Below are positions 1-8,910 of a stretch of DNA of 64,000 nt, one piece after another (the stretch's first letter is position 1; every line of letters begins with the position of its first letter). The DNA lies in NCBI GenBank assembly GCA_023416955.1, contig JAEZGM010000021.1, forward strand, positions 1-64,000, given 5' to 3'. The notes below the pieces were generated by a model, which was not told the origin of the DNA, searched no databases, and saw only the letters and a list, made by a program, of their open reading frames with translations. A program made the position numbers and the translations under genes. This DNA is from Bacillota bacterium. GTDB taxonomy: Bacteria; Bacillota; Clostridia; Oscillospirales; Acutalibacteraceae.

Positions 1-540
1 ACACAGTGCATTTTTATTTGTACCCCGGCTCGTTCCGTCAGCATTCTCATACACATCCCACTGCTTTTTCCTTGCCTACATTATACCATTTTTACCTTTC
101 CTTCTGGTACTTTGTCAACACCTCGAAGTTAGCCCGAAGTTGTGGAAATGCTTGTCCGAAAGGTCAGCAAACAAAAAGACACCTATCCGAGAAAACCTCG
201 AACGGTGTCGTATGAAAAATAGGCGCAGAAGCCGCCCATCTTTTGATATGCTTTTTTTAAATTGTATAGCCTTAGAACATCAGCTATGCCAAGCCGTCAC
301 GTAATGTGGCGGCCCTTCATGAACGATCGAAAACGGCTTTGTATACATGGAATCCCTCCATTTCCAAAGCCGCTCTATCTGGAAAAGGACTCACCTATCA
401 TAACCCTGCAATTTCCTTTTTGCAGAGAAAAGCGGCGGCTTTGATTGATATTTCAAAACCGCCGCTTGCAATCAGCTGCGCTTCAGCGCGTATTCTTATT
501 CCGCCGCACAGGCAACGGTTTACATCATTACACCAAGATA
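1..540. other. Non-coding left edge of window
   Basis: I see no convincing gene here. The open frames on the plus strand have no ribosome binding site and no recognisable domain. The only clear structure is the inverted repeat at 430-467, listed separately as the probable terminator of the blaR1-like gene. Confidence 0.5.
423..467 (-). terminator. Probable terminator of the BlaI/BlaR1-type operon
   Basis: The 9-bp arms AAGCGGCGG (430-438) and CCGCCGCTT (459-467) form a stem with further TTGA/TCAA pairing inside the loop. Read on the minus strand the stem is followed by TTTTCTCT. It lies about 75 bases beyond the stop of the minus-strand blaR1-like gene. Confidence 0.6.
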
Positions 541-1887
541 TTATTTATATAAATAATCGTACAGCGAGCCGCCTTTTGAATTGATTTCCTCGACTTCTTT
601 TTCTGTCATCTCAGCCATTCCAACGACTTTATTAGTCTGCGGGTCTCTGACCGCTTTAATATAAACAACATCGCCTGTATGGTCGCTATCATAAGAAAAA
701 CTGCTGTAAGGTTTACCGTTCCAAACATTATCATCAAAGAAAGCTGCTACTCTTTTCCCATCGTAAAAGTAACGGTCAATAGTTTTATCATACGTGAAAT
801 AATCGGGATAGTTTTCCTCACCTCTATTAGTGGCGAAAGTATATGGAGGGAGTTCATCACTTTCTCCCGGAACGCTCGCGCTGTTCGAAAGGCTGCTTTC
901 GCCTGCTTTTGTTACCACATCAGCGCCTGCTACTGTGGTCGCAAATACCGTTGTAGTACCAGTGACCAAAACGAGGGCCACAACGATACTTAACATAGTA
1001 GTTTTCTTCGTTTTCATAATAGATACAATCCTTTCTTCAATAGCATTTTTACTAAAATGGTTTACAAGAGGGGTTAGACCACTCTTGGTTTCCTCCATGC
1101 AGACCAGCATAGAGGCATAGGCAGACTTCATTGTTTCTCCGAATGTCCGCACCACCGCTTCATCACAGGATAATTCAATGTCGCGGTTCGCCAGTACATA
1201 CATCACCCATACAAAAGGATTGAACCAATGCACACATACGGCGGCGGTCAGCACCAACTTTGTCAGCGTGTCAAAGCGCCGGATATGCGTAAACTCATGG
1301 GTTAAGATATACCGGAGTTTCGTTTCGTTCGTCCAGTCGGTTACCTTTGGGAGAAGTATCACGGGATGGAATACGCCATAAGTCAACGGGGCCTTGATAC
1401 GGTCGCTTTGCCGTATTTGCACAAACCGACGCAAGGTGTGTTCACGTAGCCATCGTGCTGAAAAGTCATTTTCAACCGACAGGGACATTTTGAACTCTCT
1501 GCGGCACTTGATATAGGCTATGATGAAAAACAACGCACAGGCACACATTCCGATAATCCAGGCAATCTCAAAAGGTGAAATAGGTACGGTTGATGCGCCA
1601 ACTCTAATAGGCTCTCCTATTTCGGGCATATTCGTCATATTGGGGACGCCCGTCATTCCTCTAGGAGAGGATAGGGCTGTTCTTTCAAACATACGCTTTG
1701 CCATATTAAGCCCCGTATAAAAGCTGAAACGGGACGGAATGGAAAACGGTACGAGCAAGCGGCAAATCACAACGCCCCACAACACAAGAAATGTCTTTTT
1801 GGGCAGCTTATGCAGGGCAAGGGCACGAATCATCACAACCGCCACAATCAGAACAGATGCGGAAAGACTCATTTGAAAGATGTTCAT
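541..1887 (-). CDS. BlaR1-type M56 membrane metalloprotease without a penicillin sensor domain
   Basis: A 448-residue membrane protein of the BlaR1/MecR1 M56 peptidase family. Membrane segments lie near residues 8-25, 34-50 and 105-127 and around 300-320. The zinc site HEFTH is at 197-201, with ELSCDEA near 238-244 supplying the third ligand. In this family the protease domain triggers inactivation of the partner BlaI repressor. True BlaR1 proteins are about 580-600 residues and end in a penicillin-binding sensor with SxxK and KTG motifs. Here the extracellular tail is only about 130 residues with neither motif, so the inducer is probably not a beta-lactam. The gene follows the BlaI-like gene by 10 bases, so they are co-transcribed. 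Start is ATG with AGGCGG upstream. Confidence 0.85.
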   Translation of the reverse strand: MNIFQMSLSASVLIVAVVMIRALALHKLPKKTFLVLWGVVICRLLVPFSIPSRFSFYTGLNMAKRMFERTALSSPRGMTGVPNMTNMPEIGEPIRVGASTVPISPFEIAWIIGMCACALFFIIAYIKCRREFKMSLSVENDFSARWLREHTLRRFVQIRQSDRIKAPLTYGVFHPVILLPKVTDWTNETKLRYILTHEFTHIRRFDTLTKLVLTAAVCVHWFNPFVWVMYVLANRDIELSCDEAVVRTFGETMKSAYASMLVCMEETKSGLTPLVNHFSKNAIEERIVSIMKTKKTTMLSIVVALVLVTGTTTVFATTVAGADVVTKAGESSLSNSASVPGESDELPPYTFATNRGEENYPDYFTYDKTIDRYFYDGKRVAAFFDDNVWNGKPYSSFSYDSDHTGDVVYIKAVRDPQTNKVVGMAEMTEKEVEEINSKGGSLYDYLYK

Positions 1888-1897
1888 AGTTACCGCC

Positions 1898-2257
1898 TCA
1901 TTTCAAATTGCTGACAAGTTGCTTCAGCCTTTCGATTTCCTCAGTGGATAGGTTTTTCCTGTTCAAAAGGGAAGCGAAAAGTAAATCCGTAGAACCGTCA
2001 AATACCTTGTTCACCAGTTCCGTCGTTTCCTGCTCCTGTACCTGCTCTTTGGCGATTAAGGCATGGCATAGAAAATTCGGTTCCCTGCGCTCAATCGCAC
2101 CTTTACCAATGCACCTTTTGATAAGCGTATAAGTAGTATTCATGTTCCAGCCAGTCAGCTCTTTGAGAATATCCGAAATTCTCTTGGCTGTGGTATCACC
2201 TTCTTTCCAAAGAACGTCCATAACTTTTAATTCGGAATCGAACAGCTTGATTTCCAT
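1898..2257 (-). CDS. BlaI/MecI/CopY-family winged-helix repressor
   Basis: A 119-residue protein with the BlaI/MecI layout: an N-terminal winged helix (about residues 1-75, with ITDSELKVM-like ELKVMDVLW at 9-17 and the recognition helix around NTTYTLIKR) and a C-terminal dimerisation helix region. Such repressors bind dyads of TACTACA/TGTAGTA type and are cleaved or inactivated when the partner protease is activated. ATG is preceded by an AGGAGG site 6 bases away. It is the first gene of the operon, and its promoter is covered by three matching dyads, so it very probably represses itself and the protease gene. The regulated target outside this pair is not visible. Confidence 0.9.
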   Translation of the reverse strand: MEIKLFDSELKVMDVLWKEGDTTAKRISDILKELTGWNMNTTYTLIKRCIGKGAIERREPNFLCHALIAKEQVQEQETTELVNKVFDGSTDLLFASLLNRKNLSTEEIERLKQLVSNLK

Positions 2258-2271
2258 ATTAACAACCTCCT

Positions 2272-2346
2272 AACTACCGCGGTAGTTTTTGTCGACATGT
2301 TTATACTACCACAGTCGTTTTTCGCTGTCAACACTACCGTAGTAGT
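2272..2346 (-). promoter_or_regulatory. blaI-like promoter with three operator dyads
   Basis: On the minus strand TTGACA (2331-2326), a 17-base spacer and TAGTAT (2308-2303) make a near-consensus sigma-A promoter. Three related dyads overlap it: a perfect 16-bp palindrome AACTACCGCGGTAGTT at 2272-2287, ACTACCACAGTCGT at 2305-2318 over the -10, and ACTACCGTAGTAGT at 2333-2346 just upstream of the -35. Their centres are 32 and 28 bp apart, about three helical turns. The half-site ACTAC resembles the known BlaI/MecI operator. Confidence 0.85.
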
Positions 2347-2576
2347 TTTTAAAATGTTTTGAATGAGTGCTTATACATTTTCCATCAGTTGGCTGTCTAT
2401 CACGTCGTTTTAATGTCGGTACTTGCTTCCTTATGAGCACTGCCCATTGTCCGGATTTTTCAAACGCCTGAAATTTGAAGTACGCTCAGCATCACTTCAA
2501 TCTTCACACTATTTAATTTGATAATCATTTGCGTACAATCATCCGGCGCAGGACGGATAGAGGGAGCCTAGTAAGA
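2347..2576. other. Non-coding gap between the BlaI-like operon and the GNAT gene
   Basis: Together with the operator region this is just over 300 bases without a gene. I see no open frame with a start and ribosome binding site and no strong repeat or hairpin. Confidence 0.5.
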
Positions 2577-3110
2577 TTATTTTGTAAAGTTATATTCATC
2601 TTTTAATATCCGCATCATTATAAAATCGCTGAACGATCCGTTATAAAAATAGCCTTGTTCCTGAATGCCCTCTTGTATAAATCCGATTCGTTTATAAAAC
2701 GTAAGTGCCCGCGTATTTAATCCTACTACCCCGATGGCCACGCGGTTCATATTGTAATGACGAAACGCCCTTTCAAGCATTAAACGTACCGCTTCACCGC
2801 CATATCCTTTGTTCTGATCGTCGGGGTTGGGAATAATAATCGACATGTCTGTACAATGCCAATGGGGCCACATGCGAAGCAGTCCTGTTTCTCCAACGAT
2901 TCTACCAGATAAATCAGTTACCGCATAAAAATCACGGTTTGCTTCTTCCGGCTTTTGGATTGCTTCTAATTCAGCTTCCAGTGTTGTTGGCTGCACAAAT
3001 CCGCACTGAAACATAACCTCCGGCTGATTATACCAATGTGCGAAAAAAGCTGCGTCTTCGTCACGCAATGCCCGTAAAATAACATTGTTGCCAATAATAG
3101 CTTCTTTCAT
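2577..3110 (-). CDS. GNAT-family N-acetyltransferase, RimJ/RimL-like
   Basis: A protein of about 177 residues matching the RimJ/RimL-type GNAT fold that transfers acetyl from acetyl-CoA to an amine. The start of the fold is VILRALRDEDAAFFAHW. The acetyl-CoA loop motif lies in NKGYGGEAVRLMLERAF, with the typical NTRALTFYKRIGF helix near the C-terminus. The substrate cannot be read from sequence. A longer frame begins at 3134, but ATG at 3110-3108 is preferred because GGAGG lies 10-11 bases upstream. It stands alone between minus-strand neighbours. Confidence 0.85.
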   Translation of the reverse strand: MKEAIIGNNVILRALRDEDAAFFAHWYNQPEVMFQCGFVQPTTLEAELEAIQKPEEANRDFYAVTDLSGRIVGETGLLRMWPHWHCTDMSIIIPNPDDQNKGYGGEAVRLMLERAFRHYNMNRVAIGVVGLNTRALTFYKRIGFIQEGIQEQGYFYNGSFSDFIMMRILKDEYNFTK

Positions 3111-3146
3111 TTGTCGTGCATCCTCCAAGACCATGTAAAATATTTG

Positions 3147-3752
3147 TCAATTTCTCTTTTTTATATCCTCTATAAATGTATTTGTAAGCATTTGAGCTTT
3201 TATAAAAGATTCGGAATTGTAATGACTGGAAAACCTGTCGCAAAAGCCATGCTCACCAGCGAATATTACCATAGACGTGTTCTTTTGCTGCTTCGGTGTA
3301 AGCACTAAATCATGGGGATCAAAAGACGGTTCTTGTTCCGCAAATATCAAAAGAAACGGGCATTTTGGAATAACCTCAAGATAATCCCGTATTCGTGAAC
3401 CATAATAGCCGATCACCCCATCACATACTCCAAATGCTGAGCATCTCCATGCAATCGTAGCGCCGATACTATACCCAACAAGAAAAATTGCCCGATATTG
3501 TGTTCTTAATTGCTCCAGAAGTTTCAACAGCTTTATGTGTACATCAAAACCGATTTCCGTTTTGAAATGGTCATAGGCCGCTTGCTGCTGCGAATATTCA
3601 AACGGTTCAGCTTTACGAATGAGATTTGGGCAATATACGTCATATCCTGAATTGCTGTACCGATCACAGACTTCTACTATGTGCGGATTTATACCATATA
3701 TCTCATGTAGAATAACAACAGCCCTATCAGAACCATTTTTATGAACAATCAA
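3147..3752 (-). CDS. Dienelactone-hydrolase-like alpha/beta hydrolase
   Basis: A 201-residue alpha/beta hydrolase. The strand plus oxyanion region AVVILHEIYG and the nucleophile elbow GYSIGA, with Ser in GxSxG, fit the dienelactone hydrolase family. A C-terminal His in EHGFCDRF and the Asp before it complete a plausible triad. True dienelactone hydrolases use Cys, so Ser here suggests a general esterase-like role. The start appears to be TTG at 3752-3750, preceded by AGGAGGGAGG. Substrate unknown. Confidence 0.75.
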   Translation of the reverse strand: MIVHKNGSDRAVVILHEIYGINPHIVEVCDRYSNSGYDVYCPNLIRKAEPFEYSQQQAAYDHFKTEIGFDVHIKLLKLLEQLRTQYRAIFLVGYSIGATIAWRCSAFGVCDGVIGYYGSRIRDYLEVIPKCPFLLIFAEQEPSFDPHDLVLTPKQQKNTSMVIFAGEHGFCDRFSSHYNSESFIKAQMLTNTFIEDIKKRN

Positions 3753-3802
3753 ACCGTTTTTCCTCCCTCCTAATATAAAGACATTTATAAAAAAGCAAGT
3801 GC

Positions 3803-4918
3803 TTACTTTTTTTGATAAATAGTTTTAGATACCTGTGTTTGAAGATAATCACGATTAAACAAATACGAGCTTTCCGTAGAATAAGATAAATCATTACTTT
3901 CATCCAATATGCTGACAAAGATGTTTTTTCCATCGGCAATCATATTGCGGATGCTTCCGGAAGAGGACAGTACCAATTGAACCTGTGACAGCTTGCTGCC
4001 ATCACCGTTCATAAAATAGTAGCTGTTGCTTTCACGGACAAAAAAGAGTGCAGAATCATTTGACTTGCTGCCATTTACTACGCGCAGTCCCAAAGAGTCA
4101 AATATTTTTTCAGCTCCATCGTTGTTGATTGCCGCAATATAGCCACGGTCAGAGAAATCTCTAAAATATAAGAAATGATAAAAAGCATTAAACTGCACAA
4201 GTCCATTTTGACTTATCGCTTCTTTTAGAGTATCGCTTAATTGAATCGTATCTGTAAGCGCCCCGCTTTCACAATCGTAGATTTCAATACAAAAATCCGT
4301 ATCCATACCATCCAATTTTTCAGCAACAGTAAAAACTTTATTATTATAGCACGAAAGAGCAACAATACTGTCTTGATTGCTTTCTTTCAGTATAAATTCC
4401 AGCAATTCTTTGTTTTTATCGTTGTATTTGTAAATTAGAGAACGATTGGTATTATCCGCATTCTTATCCCTTACCAGAAGATAAACATCCGTAGATGTGA
4501 CAGAAATATAGTCTATGGCTTCCGATCCGCCGACGACAGGGATAGCTTCAAGCGTATCCTTTGATAGATCAATTTTAAGCAGCTGATGCTCCATATTGTT
4601 TAAGGTAACTGGCATATAGGCAGCATTACCCACACACACAGGTATCCCTTGCGAAATGTAGAATTGTTTAACAGTTCCAATCTCTTTTTGTACTTCTGTT
4701 CCGATATTAAATCGCCCAAAGGTCATGTTTCCGTCAGGCGACAGGGAGGTATATAAAACATCGTCATCATATAGCAGCGCCGGGGAATATTCTTTTAGCC
4801 CATCTACTTTCTTGATGAGATTTTGCTCCGCAGGCATTTTGCTATTTGAACATGCGGTTATGGTAAAGGCAAATAATAATGAAATTATTATTAACCCTAT
4901 TTTATTAACCCATTTCAT
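3803..4918 (-). CDS. Secreted lipoprotein, beta-propeller-like, function unknown
   Basis: A 371-residue protein with a lipoprotein signal peptide (positive MKWVNK, hydrophobic stretch, lipobox TITACS), so it is probably anchored outside the membrane by the Cys near residue 23. The rest is rich in short beta repeats of the kind seen in propeller proteins, for example DVLYTSLSPDGNMTFGRF and NNKVFTVAEK. It resembles proteins annotated DUF5050-like, but I do not recognise a specific family. The ATG has GGAGAAG 5-6 bases upstream. It is transcribed in the same direction as its neighbours but with gaps, so probably on its own. Confidence 0.65.
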   Translation of the reverse strand: MKWVNKIGLIIISLLFAFTITACSNSKMPAEQNLIKKVDGLKEYSPALLYDDDVLYTSLSPDGNMTFGRFNIGTEVQKEIGTVKQFYISQGIPVCVGNAAYMPVTLNNMEHQLLKIDLSKDTLEAIPVVGGSEAIDYISVTSTDVYLLVRDKNADNTNRSLIYKYNDKNKELLEFILKESNQDSIVALSCYNNKVFTVAEKLDGMDTDFCIEIYDCESGALTDTIQLSDTLKEAISQNGLVQFNAFYHFLYFRDFSDRGYIAAINNDGAEKIFDSLGLRVVNGSKSNDSALFFVRESNSYYFMNGDGSKLSQVQLVLSSSGSIRNMIADGKNIFVSILDESNDLSYSTESSYLFNRDYLQTQVSKTIYQKK

Positions 4919-4975
4919 AAATCTTCTCCAATCTGATATGGACGTCCGATTATGTTCATAATGTCATATAGCGTT

Positions 4976-5617
4976 TTATTTTATACATCGATACAATTTT
5001 GTGTTTGTCCATTCTTTTTCAAGGGTAATTTGACAAAATCCTGCTTCTTTTATCAATGACACTTCACTTTTATAAGTCAACGGGACATCAATATGCAAAC
5101 TTCCAAATGGCAAGTTTTCGCAAGAATAGCTGCTTTCAGCAAAGGTAAATCTTTGTAATTCTTCTTCCATACTCTTTGACATAAGATCTCCGTTAATAAA
5201 TACGCCGCTCGGTAAAAGACAACCGTGAATTTTACGGAATATTTCTCTTTTTTGCTCAACGTTAAAATGATGTAATGTATAGCATGTAAGTACAATATCA
5301 AAGCAATCATTTCCGAAATCAAAATCCAAAATAGAGGCACAAATTGTTTCTAAGCTCATGCTTCTATAAAATGTTTTCTTATGTAATTCAGCTAACATTT
5401 TTGGTGAGATGTCAACAGCTACCACATCAGACTCAAATTTTATGTGTTCAACTTCAAGCCCCGTGCCACATCCTAAAATGAGAATTTTTTGCTTGTTAGC
5501 ACATTTATCGAACTGTTTTTCAATTTCATCATAAAATTCAGTCGTTCCCAACTGGTTTAGCACATGTTCATCATGAATTTTTGCTTCTTCATTGAAATAA
5601 TCTATAATCTTTTTCAT
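4976..5617 (-). CDS. Class I SAM-dependent methyltransferase
   Basis: A protein of about 213 residues with the SAM-binding motif I ILILGCGTGLEVEHI, the acidic motif II region DVVAVDISPKML, and motif IV-like FDIVLTCYTLHHF. These define the Methyltransf_11/25 type of small-molecule methyltransferase; the acceptor is unknown. The open frame extends to 5692, but ATG at 5617-5615 with GAGAAGG 6 bases upstream is the better start and removes overlap with the upstream acetyltransferase gene. That gene ends 56 bases away, so the two may be co-transcribed. Confidence 0.85.
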   Translation of the reverse strand: MKKIIDYFNEEAKIHDEHVLNQLGTTEFYDEIEKQFDKCANKQKILILGCGTGLEVEHIKFESDVVAVDISPKMLAELHKKTFYRSMSLETICASILDFDFGNDCFDIVLTCYTLHHFNVEQKREIFRKIHGCLLPSGVFINGDLMSKSMEEELQRFTFAESSYSCENLPFGSLHIDVPLTYKSEVSLIKEAGFCQITLEKEWTNTKLYRCIK

Positions 5618-5673
5618 TTTGCACCTTCTCATAATATAAATAACGTGAATGCCAAACGAACATCCGATTATGC

Positions 5674-6156
5674 TCAACTTGCGTAATTGCAAAGATTACA
5701 AATCATTATATACTCTTGCTCGTTTTCGTCCAATATCTCAAATCCTACTTTTTGATACATTTTTGCGGCGTAGTTGTCTTTTTGAACAGAAAGAGATGTT
5801 TTTGAATAGCCCTTAGAGTGTAAGTATTCTAACATTTTTCGCATCAATGCTGTTCCAATCCCTTTACCGCGATACTGTGGATAAATTGATATTGCAAACT
5901 CTGGAATATCATCATCAATATGACCGAAGGCTTTAATACAACGAACCCAAACAGCACCAACAATTTTCTTATCAAGTTCTGCAACGAAACAATAGTCATC
6001 CTTTTTAGAACCAAATTCATTAACATAAATCCATATAGATGGGTCTTGAATAATAGTTCTTGGCACCAAATTGTTTGCGTCTTTTTGAAAAATCGCTTCA
6101 TATAAAAAATCAGTAAGCAATATAATCTCATTATTATTAATAGGTCTAATATTCAT
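5674..6156 (-). CDS. GNAT-family N-acetyltransferase
   Basis: A 160-residue GNAT protein. It shows the acetyl-CoA motif A YRGKGIGTALMRKMLEYL (Q/RxxGxG/A type), a preceding strand FAISIYPQ, and the C-terminal YAAKMYQKVGFEI segment typical of the fold. The N-terminal MNIRPINNNEIILLTDFL fits RimI-like single-domain acetyltransferases. The ATG is preceded by AGAAAGG. It lies directly upstream of the methyltransferase gene on the same strand. The substrate cannot be inferred. Confidence 0.85.
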   Translation of the reverse strand: MNIRPINNNEIILLTDFLYEAIFQKDANNLVPRTIIQDPSIWIYVNEFGSKKDDYCFVAELDKKIVGAVWVRCIKAFGHIDDDIPEFAISIYPQYRGKGIGTALMRKMLEYLHSKGYSKTSLSVQKDNYAAKMYQKVGFEILDENEQEYIMICNLCNYAS

Positions 6157-6287
6157 TTTTTCGTTACTACCTTTCTTGCAGCTAATATAAATAATACAAA
6201 TAAATCCATATGTATTATAATTCGAATATTTTCATTAGCTTCATAAGCTTAACGTACATCGGGCGAAGTTGCCCGATGTGCCGTACT

Positions 6288-7199
6288 TTACCAGCTGTTG
6301 TGCTCCGCCTTGTTCCACGCTATGAAAAACTCATCTATGGAAGCGTATCGGGCAGCCCTGTTAACGGAAACTGCTTTCAACACAGTATCATAACGCGACT
6401 TGCTTAATTCCCATTTCTCAAACGAGCAGGGGGCGAAAGCATTTTTCTTGTATCTTCGCTGTATGTCTGCATCTGTGAAATTGCCGAAAAAATCAAATAT
6501 CAACGCTCCAAGTGTATATACATTTGGAGCTTCGTCAATTACAGCGCCGTGTATATATTCTTCCGGGGCTTTCAGTCTCTTTGTTCCAAAAAAGTTCTCG
6601 CCCATATCATTTATTGCCGGCTTTTTTCTGAAAAAATCAATGTCGCATATGGTTGTGGTATCGGTTGAAAAATCGTATAGTATGCTTCCGTCATAAAAAT
6701 CTACAGCGACATAGTTCCTTTTTGCGACAGTGGATAAAAAGGAAAATAACACTTCCACGGACTTAATCCTTTTTTCAAGCGGCAACTGCTTAAATCGTTT
6801 GGCAGGCGGCACTATTTGAGGATTATTATGATATTTCTCAAAATTCCAATAATCAAATAAGCAATCACCCTCTGCCCATTTGAATATAGTGATATAAATT
6901 TCTCCAAGAGAATAGTAATTCACCAGTTCAATTAAGTTTGGATGTTTTATATCCTCGTATATAAGCATTGCTTTTTTTAATGAAGCAACAGCTTCTTCCG
7001 GTGTTCTGGCTGATTCAATGGTTTTTAATCCTGCCACTTTAACAAAATATCTTTCTTTGCCGTTATCAATACCGAAACTAATGTTACCGGAATCATTTTG
7101 CGAAAATACACAGAAAACCTTACCCAATAAATTGAGCCATGAAAAATCATGCCATTCTTTCATTTGAAACTCAATATTGCCCAAATTAATACTAACCAT
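6288..7199 (-). CDS. Protein-kinase-like protein with degenerate catalytic loop
   Basis: About 303 residues with the outline of a Ser/Thr protein kinase: beta-3 lysine in YFVKVAG, hinge region IYITIFKWAEGDCL, a catalytic-loop equivalent AVDFYDGSILYD, a DFG-like ICDIDFF, and an APE motif in RLKAPEEYIHG. Compared with HRDLKPxN, the His, Arg, Lys and Asn are replaced while the first Asp is kept, and DFG reads DID. So it may be a pseudokinase or an atypical kinase. No membrane segment or sensor domain is present. ATG codons at 7202 and 7199 both follow GGAGG; I chose 7199 for spacing. The N-terminal 40 residues are unassigned. Confidence 0.7.
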   Translation of the reverse strand: MVSINLGNIEFQMKEWHDFSWLNLLGKVFCVFSQNDSGNISFGIDNGKERYFVKVAGLKTIESARTPEEAVASLKKAMLIYEDIKHPNLIELVNYYSLGEIYITIFKWAEGDCLFDYWNFEKYHNNPQIVPPAKRFKQLPLEKRIKSVEVLFSFLSTVAKRNYVAVDFYDGSILYDFSTDTTTICDIDFFRKKPAINDMGENFFGTKRLKAPEEYIHGAVIDEAPNVYTLGALIFDFFGNFTDADIQRRYKKNAFAPCSFEKWELSKSRYDTVLKAVSVNRAARYASIDEFFIAWNKAEHNSW

Positions 7200-7348
7200 C
7201 ATTTCCTCCATATACCTGCTCTACGGTCCGCTATATTTTCTATATTTGCGCAGTAGGGTGCACAGCACTGCCTGTGCGTAACACCTATTTCCCCGTGATA
7301 ATATTACCCTTAAAGTTAAGAGTTGAGGTTGCTTTACATCTTTTCATA

Positions 7349-7371
7349 TGTTATAATATATAATTATAACA
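7349..7371. promoter_or_regulatory. Palindrome upstream of XRE-cupin gene, candidate operator
   Basis: TGTTATAAT (7349-7357) and ATTATAACA (7363-7371) form perfect 9-bp arms around ATATA. It lies 30 bases upstream of the XRE-cupin start in an AT-rich region likely to hold the promoter. XRE-cupin regulators commonly bind their own promoters, so this is a candidate autoregulatory site. Confidence 0.45.
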
Positions 7372-7401
7372 TAATAACATATTATAAGCAAGGAGAATAC
7401 T

Positions 7402-7959
7402 ATGCACTCACCAGCATTAACGATAGGAGAACGCCTGAAAACAATACGGACAAGCAGGAATCTTACATTAGATGATGCCGCAAAGCTCACGGCCGTCAGC
7501 AAGCCCATGCTTGGCCAGATTGAAAGAGGGCAATCCTCTCCTACAATTACGACCCTTTGGAAGATTGCGACGGGTCTAAAAGTGCCGCTATCTTCTTTTC
7601 TGGAAGAGCAGAAAGCCGAATACAGCGTGGTGGATTGGCAGTCAAAGGACGCTATTGTGGAAGAGAACAAGGGTATGAGAGCCTATACGCTTTTCCCTTA
7701 CAATCCCATTCAAAATATGGAGATTTTCTACATTGAGTTTGACGCAGGCTGTCACCATCCGTCTGAAAAGCACCTGGACGGCGTGGAGGAATACATTTTT
7801 GTAGTACAAGGTAAGTTGGAGCTGGTCATCGACACGAAAACAGTTGTCCTACAGGAAAAGCAAGCCATCCGTTTTTGCGCGAATGTATTCCATGCGTATA
7901 ACAATCCCTACGAAAATCAATGCAATGTGTATAACATGATTTTCTACCCCAAAGCGTGA
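7402..7959 (+). CDS. XRE-family regulator with C-terminal cupin domain
   Basis: A 185-residue regulator. Residues about 8-65 form an XRE helix-turn-helix (IGERLKTIRTSRNLTLDDAAKLTAVSKPMLGQIERG). Residues about 105-180 form a cupin with the HHPSEKHLDGVEEYIFVVQG metal/ligand-site strand. Proteins of this build sense a small molecule through the cupin and often control amine, amino-acid or cofactor genes. ATG follows AAGGAG. The metallo-hydrolase gene starts 15 bases after its stop, so it probably regulates the operon it begins. Confidence 0.85.
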   Translation: MHSPALTIGERLKTIRTSRNLTLDDAAKLTAVSKPMLGQIERGQSSPTITTLWKIATGLKVPLSSFLEEQKAEYSVVDWQSKDAIVEENKGMRAYTLFPYNPIQNMEIFYIEFDAGCHHPSEKHLDGVEEYIFVVQGKLELVIDTKTVVLQEKQAIRFCANVFHAYNNPYENQCNVYNMIFYPKA

Positions 7960-7974
7960 AAGAAGGATAAAACG

Positions 7975-8910
7975 ATGTATGAACTGACACAGGTTGGAGA
8001 AAGAAGCTATTATATCAATTGCCCGGCTAAAATCGGCGTTTATCGTGTGAACGACAGAGAGGTGTATTTAATTGACAGTGGAAACGACAAGGATGCAGGA
8101 AGAAAGGTTCGCCAGATTTTAGACCGGAATGGCCGGCATCTGAAAGGCATTCTGAATACGCATTCCAATGCCGACCACATCGGTGGAAATCAGTATTTGC
8201 AAAAGCAAACAGGCTGTAAGGTTTTCGCGAACGGAATCGAGCGGGATTTTACCAATCATCCGATTCTGGAGCCGTCCTTTTTGTACGGCGGATACCCATG
8301 TAAGGAGCTGCGGCATAAGTTTTTGCTGGCGCAGGAGAGCAACGCGCAGGAGCTTTCCGAGCCTGATTTCCCGAACGAAGTCAAAGTTATCCCGCTGCCA
8401 GGACATTTTTTTGATATGGTGGGGTTCCGCACACCGGATGATGTCGTTTTTCTTGCGGACTGCCTCAGCAGCAAAGAAACGCTGGATAAGTACGGAATCC
8501 CGTTTATCTATGATGTTGATGCCTATCTGAAAACACTGAGCAATGTTGAAGCAATGGAAGCCTCCATGTTTGTACCCGCACATGCCGATGCTGCGGACAA
8601 TATCAAGGAGCTGGTGCAGTACAACCGGAAAAAGGTTCTTGAAATCGCGGAATACATTGTCTCCTTTTGCGAAACGGCACAAACCTTTGAGGATATCTTG
8701 CAGAGGCTGTTTCAGCAATATCACCTGACCATGAATTTTGAACAGTATGTGCTGGTAGGCAGCACCATTCGCTCCTATCTGTCATGGCTCAAGGACACGG
8801 GAAAATTAAGCGTTCGGTTTGAAGATTGTAAAATGCTTTGGGAAAAGGAGAATCCTCATAGTGAAGGAAAAAGTGAAGATATCCTATATAGAAAACTCAT
8901 TACAATATGA
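7975..8910 (+). CDS. Metallo-beta-lactamase-fold hydrolase
   Basis: A 311-residue protein of the MBL superfamily. The metal motif HxxxDH is seen as THSNADHIGGN near residue 62, with GHFFDMVG supplying the next His and FLADCLSS the bridging Asp; PAHAD near residue 202 gives a late His. The first His of the usual HxHxDH is retained but the second is Asn, so one metal site may be altered. This fold covers glyoxalase II-like and thioesterase-like activities; no specific reaction can be assigned. ATG follows GAAGGA. The following GNAT gene overlaps its 3' end by about 50 bases in another frame. Confidence 0.8.
   Translation: MYELTQVGERSYYINCPAKIGVYRVNDREVYLIDSGNDKDAGRKVRQILDRNGRHLKGILNTHSNADHIGGNQYLQKQTGCKVFANGIERDFTNHPILEPSFLYGGYPCKELRHKFLLAQESNAQELSEPDFPNEVKVIPLPGHFFDMVGFRTPDDVVFLADCLSSKETLDKYGIPFIYDVDAYLKTLSNVEAMEASMFVPAHADAADNIKELVQYNRKKVLEIAEYIVSFCETAQTFEDILQRLFQQYHLTMNFEQYVLVGSTIRSYLSWLKDTGKLSVRFEDCKMLWEKENPHSEGKSEDILYRKLITI

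Noticed and set aside
6..215. 69-codon frame at the left edge
   Set aside because: No ribosome binding site or domain, and low-complexity composition unlike nearby proteins.
541..2257. Beta-lactam resistance locus
   Set aside because: The BlaR1-like protein has no penicillin-binding sensor and no beta-lactamase gene is nearby.
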